The notes beneath the pieces are model-generated. The model made no database searches. It was not told where the DNA came from and saw nothing but the letters and a program-made list of their open reading frames with translations. Shown here piece after piece: positions 11,061-22,649 of a stretch of DNA of 64,000 nucleotides. Positions within the stretch are counted from its first letter, which is position 1; every line of letters starts with the position of its first letter. This DNA comes from Micropterix aruncella (Eukaryota > Arthropoda > Insecta > Lepidoptera > Micropterigidae): contig OX155960.1 of NCBI GenBank assembly GCA_944548615.1, positions 30,949,711 to 31,013,710 of the forward strand, given 5' to 3'. A program made the translations under genes and the position numbers.

Positions 11061-12511
11061 GGGGTGCCTGCACACTATTCCAAACTACACTATTCTAAAA
11101 ACAAAAAATACATATACAACAAATTTAAAACGATGTCACAGGTTATGAATGAAGGTCGGCATGCTAGCCACCAAATTTTTGACCCCCTTTATGTAGTATT
11201 TTTTTTTTATATTGCTGTTTATGTCATTTTATTCTGTTTTAATTTGAATACATTTAAAATTATATTATAACTAGTATCATGCACATTTTATATGTGCTTG
11301 TATCCTCTGACTATTTGAATTTAATTTTTTGACTATTTATTGCAATGCTATTTTTCCATCCACTATTATTTCAATTTGATTATTTAACTATTTATTGCAA
11401 TGCTATTTGTCAATCTCTTATAATTATTTTTTTTCACGTTTTATTGAAATTCCTTTACTATTTATTTTATTATGTATTTTATGATGGGTATTTAAAAATA
11501 TTATTCGCAGACTGACAGACTGACAGACGCATTGATATATCAGTGACCTAGTTTTTAGATTAATGTTTAATTTGTACCTACCTTGTTTATTATCATTAGT
11601 TAATTTTTAATATTATTAGATACTTAATTTTATTTTTTATATAAATATATAATTTATAATAAATTATGTAGTTTGAAGTATGCACAAGCCATTATTTACT
11701 TGATACACTTGCCTTAGTACAGGCCTAGGCCTAGTTAGGCGGCATTGATCTGAAGAAATACTGGGCTGGGGTACTCTCTTTTTTGCTACTATTTACAAGG
11801 AGTGATAATGACATATTGTACTGCGGTTAAAAGAAGCGCTTTTCTTTAAATAAATTAATAAATCGAAGGTTAAATTTTATTAGATCGTGTGCATAGCCTC
11901 GAACGTCATATGTTTCTAGTTTTTTTACAAGAATTTCGTGGATGACTGAGTCGCTCTCTATCTGGAAAAGTAATCAGTGGCTGAGCTCTTTTCATTCTTT
12001 GTTATTTCTTTGTAATATTATGTATTTGACTTTCTTTGTAATATAAAATAATTTTACGCAAATAAACAGACGTCACAACTTCCTTCGGAAAGATTACCCT
12101 CCGAAACACCAATCAAAGCTTTCAAAGATTTATGAATATGGCTCTTTGGTGATCTGATTTCATACCAGGAGGAATACACACACAGAGACACACAGAAGTG
12201 CTTTCACAATACTTTCCTTTGCCAGGAATGTAAAAAATAAAATAAAAACGTAATGAAAATATTAAATACCAGTGTTTAATGTATGCTAGACAGCACCTCT
12301 CAGAAACTGCAATTAATGCAGACATTCACTCGCATCATGCCCGCGGTAGCTCCCTTTTATGCATACCCCGAATACGACGGGCAAAAGTACAGAAAAGCTA
12401 CTTGTACCTTAGTATTTAATTATATACTTTACTCCCTACAAATTTGAAACAGCTAGAGGACATAAAATTTAAAAAAAACATCAAGGAGATGCTGATAGGC
12501 CAACCTTTCTA
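11061..12511. other. AT-rich stretch
   Basis: Contains a local direct duplication of ACTATTTATTGCAATGCTATTT (near 11332 and 11388). No gene or complete element recognised. Confidence 0.45.
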
Positions 12512-12552
12512 CATTTGCGTGCAACTAAATCGACTCACCCCCCCCCCCCCCC
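12512..12552 (+). repeat. Left terminal inverted repeat of Tc1 element
   Basis: Starts directly after the TA at 12510-12511. Its core GCAACTAAATCGACTCA (12521-12537) is matched in reverse complement at 14165-14181. Confidence 0.9.
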
Positions 12553-12834
12553 AGTGCGGAAAAAATATATTTTATTTTTGCTTATTTTTTTCAAAAATGG
12601 CTAAGTAGATCCATACAATTATATACTTTTTAAGACCCTTATTTTGTTAGCTGTCCGTTAATACTATAATCATGAAAATCCGCTCAGGTCTTTTTTTTTA
12701 TTAAATAAAAATTTAAAAGAGGAGTCAAATGGATGTTCAGGAGTAGAAAACTGGAGATATTTAAAATTAAATTAAAACGGAAAATGCAAACCTAAGAAGG
12801 AACGTTAAATAAATTAATATTTAGTGTTACCCCC

Positions 12835-13853
12835 CCTTGCCCAGGTAACAGCTCACATGCGGTTCCTCAACGTCCCGATCAGTTTTTTGGTCCCCTTTAG
12901 TTAAGTCTTGAGGAATCCCATCCCATTCCTCTAACAACGCTGTTTTGAGGTCGTAGATATTAAAAGTTGCCGGATTTCTGGCTCGGACTCTTCGTTTTAG
13001 CTCGTCTCACAAATTCTTAATGGGATTCATGTCTGGACTGAGAGCTGGCCAGTCCATCGTCTCCAAACCAACATCATCTAAGAATCTCCGAGTGATACAC
13101 GCTGTGTGACACCGTGCATTATCGTGTATTAACACAGAGTTTTTTCCAATAAATCTTTCATACGGTATGACATGATCCAGGAGAATACTTTGATATAGCG
13201 TTCAGCATTCAGGCCTTCCCTCCGACCCTCCCCTGGCACGAAAACGAGGTTGGACCTTCCCTCTAAAGAAATGCCAGCCCACATCATGCAGGAAACGCCG
13301 CCGTAGGAGACTGTTTCAGCGAAGCAGCACTGCGAAAATCACTCACCTGGACGCCTGGAGAACCAGCCTATTCTGTGGCTGCCATACAGACACATTCTGC
13401 TCTCGTCAGTAAATAAAACTGACCGCCAATACTATATTCTCCAACTGACGTCCTCTCGAGCAAATTAAAGGCGCGCTTGCTGGTAGCGTGTGGTCAATTT
13501 AAGGCCTGTGACAGGTCTTTTTAGAACGAGGTCGGATTTATTCAAGCGTCTTCTGATCGTTCATTGATTGACAGCTACCCCTTGAACTTGTCTCAGCTCC
13601 TGCTGTACATTAATGCCAGCGAGGTCGCGATTCTGCAGTAACGTCGAAGCGATGTAACGGTCGTCTCTCCCAGAAGCGCACCCTAACCGGCTGCTATTTG
13701 GTCTCCGATTGATGGTACCAGTTTGTTCAAACCTCCTTTTTATTCTTGAGACGGCAGACTGACTAAATTCCACTTGACGAGCAACTGTACGTTGACTAAG
13801 GCCCTGCTGCAATGAGCAATAGCCTGGGCGGTTTTTTTTGTTGTAGTATCCAT
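12835..13853 (-). pseudogene. Tc1-family transposase pseudogene
   Basis: The product would be the cut-and-paste transposase of the enclosing element. From a start codon at 13851-13853, the N-terminal part (about 13561-13812) shows a helix-turn-helix: SQRTVARQVEFSQSAVSRI followed by a second DNA-binding segment. Further on, SVLIHDNARCHTA (near 13130) carries the second catalytic Asp. WPALSPDMNPIKN (near 13015-13050) is the usual SPDLNPIEN motif. The spacing from the Asp to the last acidic position is 34 residues, the DD34E arrangement. In this copy the final catalytic Glu is Lys (codon at 13016-13018). With several stops and frameshifts as well, the gene is inactive. Confidence 0.85.
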
Positions 13854-14149
13854 ATTTTTACGATACTAATGAGTTTGGCTTACGGAGATATTTTCGCGTC
13901 AACTACTGATAAGTAACTGCTAAAAATAAACCTGTTCCGGGGGTATTTATGAGTGATTAAGACGCGGAAACTTTTTGCGACGAATAGCGTACTTTCTTAA
14001 TACTTCCGTTCGGTAATTATTATTTAAAGAAGTTCTGAACCGATTTTTATTAAAATGCTGTCATTAGAAAGCTAAATAATTAGGTTTTCATAAAAGTATA
14101 TATTTGGTGTACATCCGGTTAATCATTTTAGAAAAAAAACTGGTTTTTA

Positions 14150-14190
14150 TCCGACCTGAGGGGTTGAGTCGATTTAGTTGCTCGCAAGTG
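14150..14190 (-). repeat. Right terminal inverted repeat of Tc1 element
   Basis: Reverse complement of the left end with a few mismatches. It ends at 14190, next to the TA at 14191-14192. Confidence 0.9.
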
Positions 14191-14192
14191 TA

Positions 14193-15120
14193 TAATCTGG
14201 GCGAATTTGAGGGCCATGATTTTTTAAATATTGTGCCATTTAAATTACTTTAAAAAGTAGAGCCTTATTGTCTGATTATTTTATATGGTCTTATATTTGT
14301 ACTTTTTGTTTTTAAATGCATGGCGTAGCTTTAATTTGATTATTTAACATTTTACTGACAATTTGAATATTACGATGAATAATTTTACTACGTATCTTTT
14401 CGAATTACTGACTACTTATAATACTAGGCTTCTATTTTGATTATTTATATTTATAGTTTTACAATCTAGTAGTTAAATTCCTAAAACCTTAAACTACCTA
14501 TGAATGTTCAGTAAAGAGTAGTAACGAGACTCACTACCTAACTCAATTATTTTGACACGTCCAAGAGCGGTTTTTAGCCATCAATTGGACACGACGAAAA
14601 TGTAATGTAATGTAAAAAGAAGTATAGGTATTATTATCATGTTAGATTGCCAAACGAGATCTGTGTCTGGAAAGTATCAAAGCTGTACGCCACGGTGTAT
14701 AGCCAGTTCCCCGAACACAACCAGTCGGGGAATATCGGAATATCGCGCGGATCCTCGACGTTTGCCAGGTGGTCGCGACGCCAATTTGTATGAGGCCCTT
14801 AAACAAACACAATAAAATGAAAAGCAATTGTAAGGGCCCGGAGCCACCGTAAGAGTTCGATATGTAAATATCGACCGCCGAGCAGCACTCGCGCGCTAGC
14901 AGCATTATCTCGCCTGATAGGGGATGCATCGGATCGAGGGTTTATTCCAGCCATTTCTCTCGCTCTTCGTTTGTCTGCTGACCGGTTTTCCCGCAGATAA
15001 TGCGACCATTGTTGCCGTATGTTTTGGCGCGCGATTGTTTTAGCGCGCGATGCGAGTCGCGTGGGCGCTCGCCGCGCCGGTAATAGCATAAATAGGGGAC
15101 AGCCTCCATGGATCGGACTT
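14193..15120. other. Unassigned stretch, GC-rich at its right end
   Basis: 14193-14640 is AT-rich. 14640-15090 is CpG-rich with overlapping minus-strand frames of 95 and 96 codons that lack recognisable domains. No gene called. Confidence 0.4.
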
Positions 15121-15790
15121 CCTATGAACTAAACAGTGGCGATACTACCAAAAGATCCATCTTGGGCCATAAGATCCATTGTGTTTTCGGGTCGGCCCAA
15201 CTCACGATTCAGCTCCTATTCAGTAGCCTCCTCGAGTGAGGGACTACTTCGGGAAGGACTCTCTCGCGTCCCAGGCCTCACGGCTTGTGGATCGGTTTTC
15301 CCTGTGGGAAGGCCCAGGCTACTGGACGGTTTGCGCACCGTGCGGCGTCAGCCAATCGACTGTACATTCCGGCAGATAGCCGGGGCAGTCTCGAAACGGT
15401 TTTGTTTCTTATAGAGCGGGTGTGGTTGCGGACTTTACGGCGACTGCTCTTGAAACGGGCAAAGGATGCCGTGGTCTGCGATAGATTCGGTATACACCGT
15501 TTCACCGCTTCGTAAGGGAGAGAACCGCGCAAGCGACCTCGAACTCGTAACCAATCGAGATACCGGAGTAATCTGGTCGCAATTGGAAGTAAGGGCGTGA
15601 GTGTAAGCCCGCTGGGTAACACACCTAGTTATCTCGCGGCTAAGGCGTTGGCCTGTTACGGGCATGTGGCGGAGCTTGACGGTGGACTGTTTTTGTCCAA
15701 GTCTTCTGCGTTCACTTCACGGGAGAGAGAAGGACTAATCGTTAAAACTTTCTGAGGTGACGGGTTCGACCGTTGTAGTTGACAACTCTA
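15121..15790 (+). repeat. R670 family repeat, mosaic copy
   Basis: About 670 bp in plus orientation, ending GTAGTTGACAACTCTA. Its first third matches the B variant (CTTGGGCCATAAGATCC, CGATTCAGCTCCTATTCAG, GCCTCCTCGAGTGA). The remainder matches standard R670 copies (GCGCACCGTGCGGCGTCAGCC, GTTTCACCGCTTCGTAAGG, GTGGCGGAGCTTGACGGTGG). It is therefore a recombinant or intermediate form. The antisense strand is open for 114 codons at 15278-15622. The same frame is open in other copies, but no known domain is visible. Confidence 0.75.
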
Positions 15791-16329
15791 TATGTGTCTT
15801 GGGAAATCAACAATTACTAGTTACTTATTGCCAAAGAAGACATGTCAGCCGATTGCCTTGTAAACGGGCTTCGCAATATAGACAACACCTGGTCGAATGG
15901 ACGTATATATGCTTTCTTAGGTCATTTTGCCGCTGTTCTTCTGGATTTTACTATATAATAAGTTTTTTTCTCCATTTATAGCTTTTTATGAAGCGGCAGC
16001 TCACAAGAGTTCTAAGTCCTAAGAATTTATCAAAGGGCCAGGTAATTTACGATGCGCGATTTACGTGATCCATTTCGCCACCTCCATCTCGCCGCGCTCA
16101 GTTCAAATTAAACGCAGCCTCCGCTTAATCTTCAGATTCGATCGAATCGCTGCGCGCAAGCCGCATGCCGCATGCGCAACAGACGCGACGCGGCACCACA
16201 CCGTCTGACCGATCTCATGATAGCGAAGGGTGACCAATCGATACTTTGAAATTAGGAAAGTTGAAGACTCAAAAGGAAATTTACTCCTATTTTACCAGAG
16301 GTAGGCCTAACTTCATACTACCCTAACCG
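15791..16329. other. Unassigned stretch
   Basis: No gene or element end recognised. Confidence 0.4.
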
Positions 16330-16871
16330 CAGTGTTGGGTCAAATAGACCAAATTTTTCAGTCAACTAATCAATCGTGATTAATTTAGTCATGACTAATT
16401 TAGTCGCGACTAAAGTTAATCACTTTTGAAATAATCATGACTAAATCGATTAGTCGCTAATCATTCAATCGAAAATCGTCAATCATGACTAACTTGCTCT
16501 TTAGATACCACCGGGCAATTATTTCTATTATATTTATTGGTTGACTGTACATAGATTTTCACCGGTTTCGCCAGTTGGTCACTCTACCGGTTGACCGAGC
16601 GACCGACCGGCTGACCGGTCGACCGACCGGCGAAACCGGTGAGAATCTATGTACAGTCAACCAATAAATATAATAGAAATAATTGCCCGGTGATATCTAA
16701 AGAGCAAGTTAGTCATGATTGACGATTTTCGATTGAATGATTAGCGACTAATCGATTTAGTCATGATTATTTCAATCGTGATTTACTTTAGTCACTACTT
16801 AATTAGTCATGACTAAATAAATCATGATAAATTAATCGATTTGAAAAATTTACTCGATTGACCCTACACTG
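16330..16871. mobile_element. Fold-back element with hAT-like CAGTG ends
   Basis: Nearly the whole 542 bp is one imperfect palindrome: arms of about 240 bp flank a short centre near 16580-16625. The ends read CAGTGTTGGGTCAA on the left and the reverse complement of CAGTGTAGGGTCAA on the right, a hAT-like terminal start. The arms contain repeated TTAGTCATGACTAA-type motifs, and the centre contains GACCGACCGG repeats. I did not find an 8-bp target duplication. No coding capacity, so it is a non-autonomous fold-back MITE. Confidence 0.8.
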
Positions 16872-17270
16872 TAATCATTTGTATTTTGTATTTGTATGAT
16901 AGTATTATTTTCTATTTCATCTCAACTTAATTGATAATTATCACATCAAGGCGTTCTAAAGTAAGTTAGTATTTTAATATCTTCTTTACTACATATATCA
17001 TGTCAAATAATTATCTGATTGACTTTGTAGTTTTAAAAATCTAATACTATTATTATTAATTATGTGGTGAGGCTCTTCAGAAACCTTTAGTATCGAATTT
17101 CGGAATTATTTAATCTTAAGCGGCTATTTACCAAAACATTATATCGATTCCGTAATCGCTGGTTTTGTTGTTTGAATTTTATAATGGAATTATTTAATAT
17201 CTTGTATCCACACTTGTATAAAATCTAAACAACTATGAATAAAAAATAAAAATAAAAACATGATTTAATA
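16872..17270 (+). repeat. Dispersed repeat, homologous to 34890-35240
   Basis: Shared blocks in the same order include GTTCTAAAG, AGTTAGTATTTTAATA, TGTCAAATAATTA, TTTGTAGTTTTAA, TGGTGAGGCTC and TTAAGCGGCTAT. Identity by eye is clear but imperfect. No coding frame. The fold-back element abuts its left end. Confidence 0.65.
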
Positions 17271-17755
17271 TGATTTGATGATAGAAGTCGAATATTGTTT
17301 GCTACGAGTCTGATGACTGCGATTGGTAGTTAAGCGAATTAGAGGACATGCCACGTGAAAGAGAGAAAAAATCGGCCCTCTCAGAACTCCTTAAACTCCT
17401 CTCAGAACTCTTAAAAAAATAATTTTGAGGGAAACAAATAACATTCAAAATTACTACATTAAAATAAAAGTAACTGGCTGTCGCTCATAAAAAAAAATTT
17501 CCTAAAAATAATTGGAAGTAAAGTGCGCTATTATGCTCCCAGCTTATTCTACCGAATCGCCAAATCTACCCCTAAAACTAGGGGTTTTGTATTTAAGTAT
17601 TATGGCTAAATAGTGGCGAGCTCGCCGCATGGGATATGCATTTCGAATTTGATGTCAGGTCATTAGTACGTACAAATAGCTCGGTCGTTAAAAAGGTACA
17701 ACCTGTAGAACTTGGGTAGATAGGTGAAGTTGCCTCCGTTGTCTCATAATAATAA
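17271..17755. other. AT-rich stretch
   Basis: Nothing recognisable. A short duplication of CCTCTCAGAACTC lies near 17377-17408. Confidence 0.4.
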
Positions 17756-18865
17756 TAAACTCTTTATTTGCACTTAATTGTTATACAAAAAGACGAGCTT
17801 ATTGCCACATGGCAATATCTTACAACTAACCTAAACTCAGTGGTACATGCGCGCATTGTGAAAATTAAGATTATTACATAATATACAGACCGTCTGCATA
17901 ACATACAGACAACTGGAAGAATTTAAAACTAATAATGGCCGAGGAGAGGAAATTGGGAGAGGAAGAGGAGAGAAAGGGAAGAACTGGTTACTTCTTAGAA
18001 AGGTAGTAATCCTTAAGGCGAGTCTTAAACGTTGGTAAAGAAGGCGAGTTTCGTATGTTTGCTGGCAGATCGTTCCAGAGTCTTGCACCATGGACACAGA
18101 AAGAATAGGAATAGAAATCACTATTATGACTCGGAATTTTTAGTAAACTGTCAGAGGCTGACCGAAGTCCGAGACCGTGGGAACTTAGTGGTTCAAAAAG
18201 CTTGTGGAGATAGGATGGTGTTAATTGGGAGAGTACACGATATAGGAGAGCAAGTATATGAACATTTCTCATATTGATCATGGATGCCTTGGCAATGAGG
18301 AGTGACACTTGATGACGAGATGGAATACGCCGAATTATTTCCTCACAGTCGACATAGTCAAGATCGATGAAATAGTTCGCTAGAAGTATTCTGCATTTGA
18401 CCCTGAGTTATTTCCGTATCCTTTCAGAGCTTTCAGACGAGCGAAGCCACAACTAACCCCTTTGCTGACGTGTTCTTCAAGATGCAATGTAGGATCAAAG
18501 AGTATTTCTCCGTAGAAACTAAGGGTATATCTGGGAGATTCACTGTTATTCTAAGAGATCCGTTCGTAGCGATTTTTTTCTGGCTGGCCTAGTACCAATG
18601 ATTAGAAAACAAATTTGGTAGGATTTATTAATAAGCCATGCTGATTTGGATAATTTATTACTCGTAATCTTTCTAGATCTGCATATTAATATGACACTCA
18701 GAAGAGTTAGGCCGATCGGGATCTATAACATGTGTCAACTTGGTATCGTCTGCGTTCAAATGATTTGAGAATTACTTAAAATTTGTCGCCATATCAGAGG
18801 TGTACAAGACAAACGGGACAGGTTGAAGTATGGATCCCTGCGGTACACCTGTCTAACTCGCAAAG
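17756..18865 (-). pseudogene. CR1/jockey-like LINE, RT end and C-terminus, decayed
   Basis: On the minus strand the sequence begins near 18865 in the region after the RT PQGS box. It includes readable pieces such as LERLRVI, LLINPTK, LHLEEHVSK and FARLKALKGYGNN. It then runs open at 17988-18308 with SLLIAKASMINMRNVHILAL, SYLHKLFEPLSSHGLGLRS, ARLWNDLPANIRNSPSLP and FKTRLKDYYL before a stop. This is the C-terminal layout of CR1/jockey-type LINE ORF2. The 3' UTR ends in AATAAAGAGTTTATTATTATT at 17756-17775. 5' truncation and several stops make it inactive. Related 3' ends occur at 18960-19062 and 35758-36300. Confidence 0.8.
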
Positions 18866-18959
18866 AGATGAAAGCGATTAGCACCCTAATGAATCTCTTA
18901 TGGGATCTCATTATGTGCCCACAAAGAGTCAAAATATTAAGTTAGTATCTATTTGCGAA

Positions 18960-19062
18960 CAATGTTCACACAATAGTATATGTTATCTTTACCTGTAGGC
19001 AATAAGCTTGCCTTTTCCTAGAAATAAAGCGTTTACTATTGTTATTATCATTATTATGATAA
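18960..19062 (+). repeat. LINE 3' tail fragment
   Basis: TACCTGTAGGCAATAAGCTTG followed by AATAAAGCGTTTACTATTG and an ATTATT-rich end resembles the 3' terminus of the LINE at 17756-18865, in opposite orientation. Confidence 0.5.
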
Positions 19063-20465
19063 CCCTTTGATAATGAAGAATATAGGTCAGCTAAATTCTT
19101 GTGCTGTCTCAACCGCCGCGGCGCCTATTAACTATTTAATTCGGATATCGGATTAAATAGTTATAGATTTGTTGCGGTTTTCACCAAAATATCAAGGAGT
19201 TTAGAAAACTCCCACCCTTATAAATAAAAAAAATCAAAATCCGAAAGAAAAATAATTGAACGCATTTCACTGCTTGCCTGCTCGTCAGAAAATATACGCC
19301 AGTTTTAATTGAAGTCTACTAACATTTCGCTTATTTGAAGCCCATCGCGTCTCCGTCTCGCCTAAGGCGAGCGGTTTCTTGAAAATTCCGTTAAAAAAAT
19401 CGTAAATGTATGGTCGCCCACGTACGTGGCTCTGCGCTCATGAGCGGGACCGCAAATGTATGCGTGTGCGTGTAATATAATAATTTTCCAAGGAAGAGCG
19501 TAAACCCAGTAGCTGTTACATTACGCTTTGGCCGTGCGAGAGGGAGAGCGGGGCGTCGCGCAATGCTTTAGAAAAGGATGGGGTGTGACATCGTTGGCGC
19601 ATTGTATAGCGAACAGCCTCCGGGTGATGGGTGGCATAAAAAGTGTCCATGAAACTCTTGAAGGATTGTATCTTATGAGCCCTTCGAGGAATGCGTTTCA
19701 AAATAATAGTACCTACATTAAAATACAGCAACACTGAGCAGTGAGAAGTAACAGCTTGTAATCTCCTCTTTCTAGATCGCGCGACTAACAGTGCGTCAGC
19801 TAGAAGAACATATCATGGATTCCCCATAAAGACAAAACACTACTGTTCGCGCGATCTCCGAGGAAGCGGGGTCTAGGAAGCGAGCGGATGAAGCCGCACC
19901 GGCCGTTGCTTCATACCCTGCACTTTATTAGTACTAGTACTCTCCCAGTACTAGAACTGGGAGAGTGCGCGATATGAAGCGACGCTCGGACATTTTGACG
20001 AAGCATAAAACTACTGTAATTAATCTAACCCAAAGACTCTTTCAAAAGACCCGGGGTTGAATCCATAGATCCGGTAAAGACAAAAGCTGCGTAGCTTATA
20101 CAGCATGCTTTCAAAAATGGCAAATGATAAAATGTAAGGATCAGGTAGGGAAATAAACGGCAGATCACAAATTCAGGAACGCACTCACATCATTAACTCC
20201 AATAAAGATTGAACCATTATCACTAAACGTTTCAGATAATTATGAAACGAAATTTTATACGAATATAAGAGAGATCCTCGATATGCATTGCACTGGTGCA
20301 CATACAGGTAAATATGCTAATTCTAATTTTTGAATACTGGTTATAGAGGAGACTGGAGCTGGTATGCCACCAGTAGATTGGCACAACTCAAAGCTCTCAT
20401 AAGGTAGCATGTTGACAACAATGTACCTGGTCCATATCGCACTATTCGACTGAGTTCTATTGGCT
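19063..20465. other. Unassigned stretch
   Basis: No gene supported. A palindrome-like ACTAGTACTCTCCCAGTACTAG segment lies near 19931-19953. Confidence 0.4.
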
Positions 20466-21891
20466 GGGAGCTAATAGGCTATGTTGCAGTTAGGCTACTA
20501 AGGCCCATGTGTGTAGATCTGTAAAATTCACGGGTCAACACCAATCCGCCAGCCTCCACGCAGAACTGCGAGCCTCTGGATGGCAGGACTCTGGCCTGCG
20601 GGCCAGTTCCCCTAGGAATCAAGTCCACCAGTTCCGCTTCTGAACGGTTTGCGGCGTCAGCAAATCGACTGTGCATTCCGACTTTGGTTGTGAACGGTTT
20701 CGTGCAGCTTGGGCCACAAGATCCATTTTGTTCTCGGATCGGCTCAACTAACGATTCAGCTCCTATTCAGAAGCCTCCTCGAGTGAAAGGCTACCCCGGG
20801 TAAGACTCCCGTGTCTCAGGCCTCAGAGCTGGTGGACCGGTTTCTCCCGGCGGGATTGCATCCCGGCAGCACTGGAGGGTTTGCGCACCGGTCGTCGAAG
20901 CATTCTGACTAATTGCTCTGACTAGTTGTGCATTCTGACTAATTGCTGAAGGGGTCTGGAGACTATGGAAATATACTGTTTCCTAAGCAGTGGGGGTGGA
21001 TGTTCACCTGTTGTCATGCCACTCTTGAAATGACCTTGGGCCACTCGATCCTGTGTGGCACTACGGGCAAAGAACGCCCAGGTCTGCGATAAATTCAAAC
21101 TGAATTACCGCTGTAATACAGCAAGTAGAGGTCGCGTAAGCGACTTTGAACCCGTAACCAGTCGGGAGGACGGAGGTATCCTGAAGGTTAATTCCAGACG
21201 GAGATATCCTGCCAAAACTAGTAGTTAGGGGGTGAGGCTGCCCGTTGTTTACCTTTCCAGGTGCCTCGTCGTAAGGCGTCGGTCTCTAGACCGTGAACTA
21301 GACCGTAGATTGTCTTTTCCCCAAGTCTTCTACGCTCATCCCACGGCTGAAAGAACGATCAATATCGTTATACCAGCCTGGAGTGACGGGTTCGCCCGTT
21401 GTAGTCGACACCGCCCTACTACTGTGCATTCCGACTGATAGCCGGGGGAGTCTGGAAACGGTTTTGTTTCCTATAGAGCGTGGGTAGTTGTTAACCCTAC
21501 GGCTACTGCTCTTAAAACGACCCTTCGGCTACCCGATTTCGGGTGAAAAGCCGAACGGATGCCGTGGTCTGCGATAGATTCGGTAGACACCGTATCACCG
21601 CTGCGCAAGGGAAAAGACCGCGCAAGCGACCACAAACCTGTAACTAGTCGGGAGATCGGAGTAATCTGGTTGCAATTGAAAGTAAGGGCGGCGAGTGTCG
21701 GCCCGCTGATTAACCTGGTTATCTCGCAATAAGGCGTTGGCTTCTTACGGGCAAGTGGCGTAACTTGACAGTGGATTGTTTTCCTCCCAAGTCTTCTACG
21801 CTCACCTCACGGGAGATAAAAGGATCTAATGTCGTTAAGTGGTAAAACATTCCTTAGGTGACGAGTTCGCCCGTTGTAGTTGACGACTCTA
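20466..21891 (+). repeat. R670 family repeat, full length, interrupted
   Basis: The outer copy begins GGGAGCTAATAGGC at 20466 and ends GTAGTTGACGACTCTA at 21891. Removing the nested R670-B (737 bp) and one 16-bp target duplication leaves 673 bp, close to other intact copies. The insertion splits it after ACTGTGCATTCCGACT (20668-20683). The rest resumes at 21437 with GATAGCCGGGGGAGTCTGG. Confidence 0.85.
20684..21420 (+). mobile_element. R670-B variant nested in R670
   Basis: This 737-bp insertion is bounded by a perfect 16-bp direct repeat, ACTGTGCATTCCGACT, at 20668-20683 and 21421-21436. It starts TTGGTTGTGAACGGTTTCG and ends GTAGTCGACACCGCCCTACT. It shares its overall plan and several blocks with R670 but differs in the first third and in the centre (AACTGAATTACCGCTGTAATA). 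A second copy lies at 56016-56712. The long target duplication points to target-primed reverse transcription. No ORF with a known domain. Confidence 0.85.
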
Positions 21892-22649
21892 GTTACACAG
21901 GAACCATTTACTGCCATCAGCATATTCCCAAATATGCCAACAGCTTATTCCTATCAAACATGTTCATTCGCGACAATCAGTAGTTAGTAAGTAGGTTTGT
22001 CGGACGCGTTATAAGAATGCGGCGGCGGTCGCGGACGCGGGCGGCAACCTTCACCTTTTCCTCTTCTCACCCCCCCCCCTCCCCCCTGTACGTTCGTTTT
22101 TTATCGTCGCTCTGATTTTTAGTTCGGCCGAACTGCGCGGTGCGGACGTCTCCCTCATTTCATATACTCACCAACTACATCGTATATTATGAAAGTATAA
22201 TGAGAGGGCTTTCGTCGGTTGGCGAAGCGTCGCATAATCTATGTGTGTTCAATGAAACTGCATAATTTGGGCGGGACGTGGATTTTCTTTGTTTTGATCT
22301 CGTTATAAATCTCGAGCGGGCCGAGCATCGGTTAATGGCAGCGGCGCTAACGCGGCGGCGCGGGCGCAGCGCAGCGCTCCTGTCACCGCTCCGCCCGCTC
22401 CGTTTAAATCACATAAAGATACGTCAACGTCAAATATTTCGGGAGCTGCCTCTCGGTCAGACGCTTGTCCGTCAGTATCCGCTCACCGAGCCCTTTCGCC
22501 GCTTTTTTACCTCTGAGCGGCTTTTTGCCAATCCCTCCCTTTTCGCCAACCTCATTTTCATATTTTACTATACGAGAAACGGAATGCATGTTCCGACATA
22601 TTTTAGCACCAGAACCAGCGCCGAGAAGCTTGCCATTTTATTGCAGCAT
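21892..22649. other. Unassigned stretch, partly CpG-rich
   Basis: 22017-22410 is GC-rich with C homopolymers near 22071-22085. An open frame of 142 codons (22278-22706) runs into the neighbouring R670 copy and has no recognisable domain, so I do not call it a gene. Confidence 0.4.

Larger units (their letters stand above)
12512..14190 (-). mobile_element. Tc1/mariner-superfamily transposon, complete but dead
   Basis: The element is 1679 bp, flanked on both sides by TA (12510-12511 and 14191-14192), the Tc1/mariner target duplication. The ends are inverted repeats of at least 30 bp. Both contain GCAACTAAATCGACTCA next to a C-rich run and begin ACAYTTGCG. The run of C at 12537-12552 is expanded relative to the other end. 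The interior carries a decayed DD34E-type transposase on the minus strand. Confidence 0.9.

Noticed and set aside
16330..16871. An 8-bp hAT target duplication around the fold-back element
   Set aside because: CCTAACCG on the left and TAATCATT on the right do not match, so hAT membership rests on the CAGTG ends alone.
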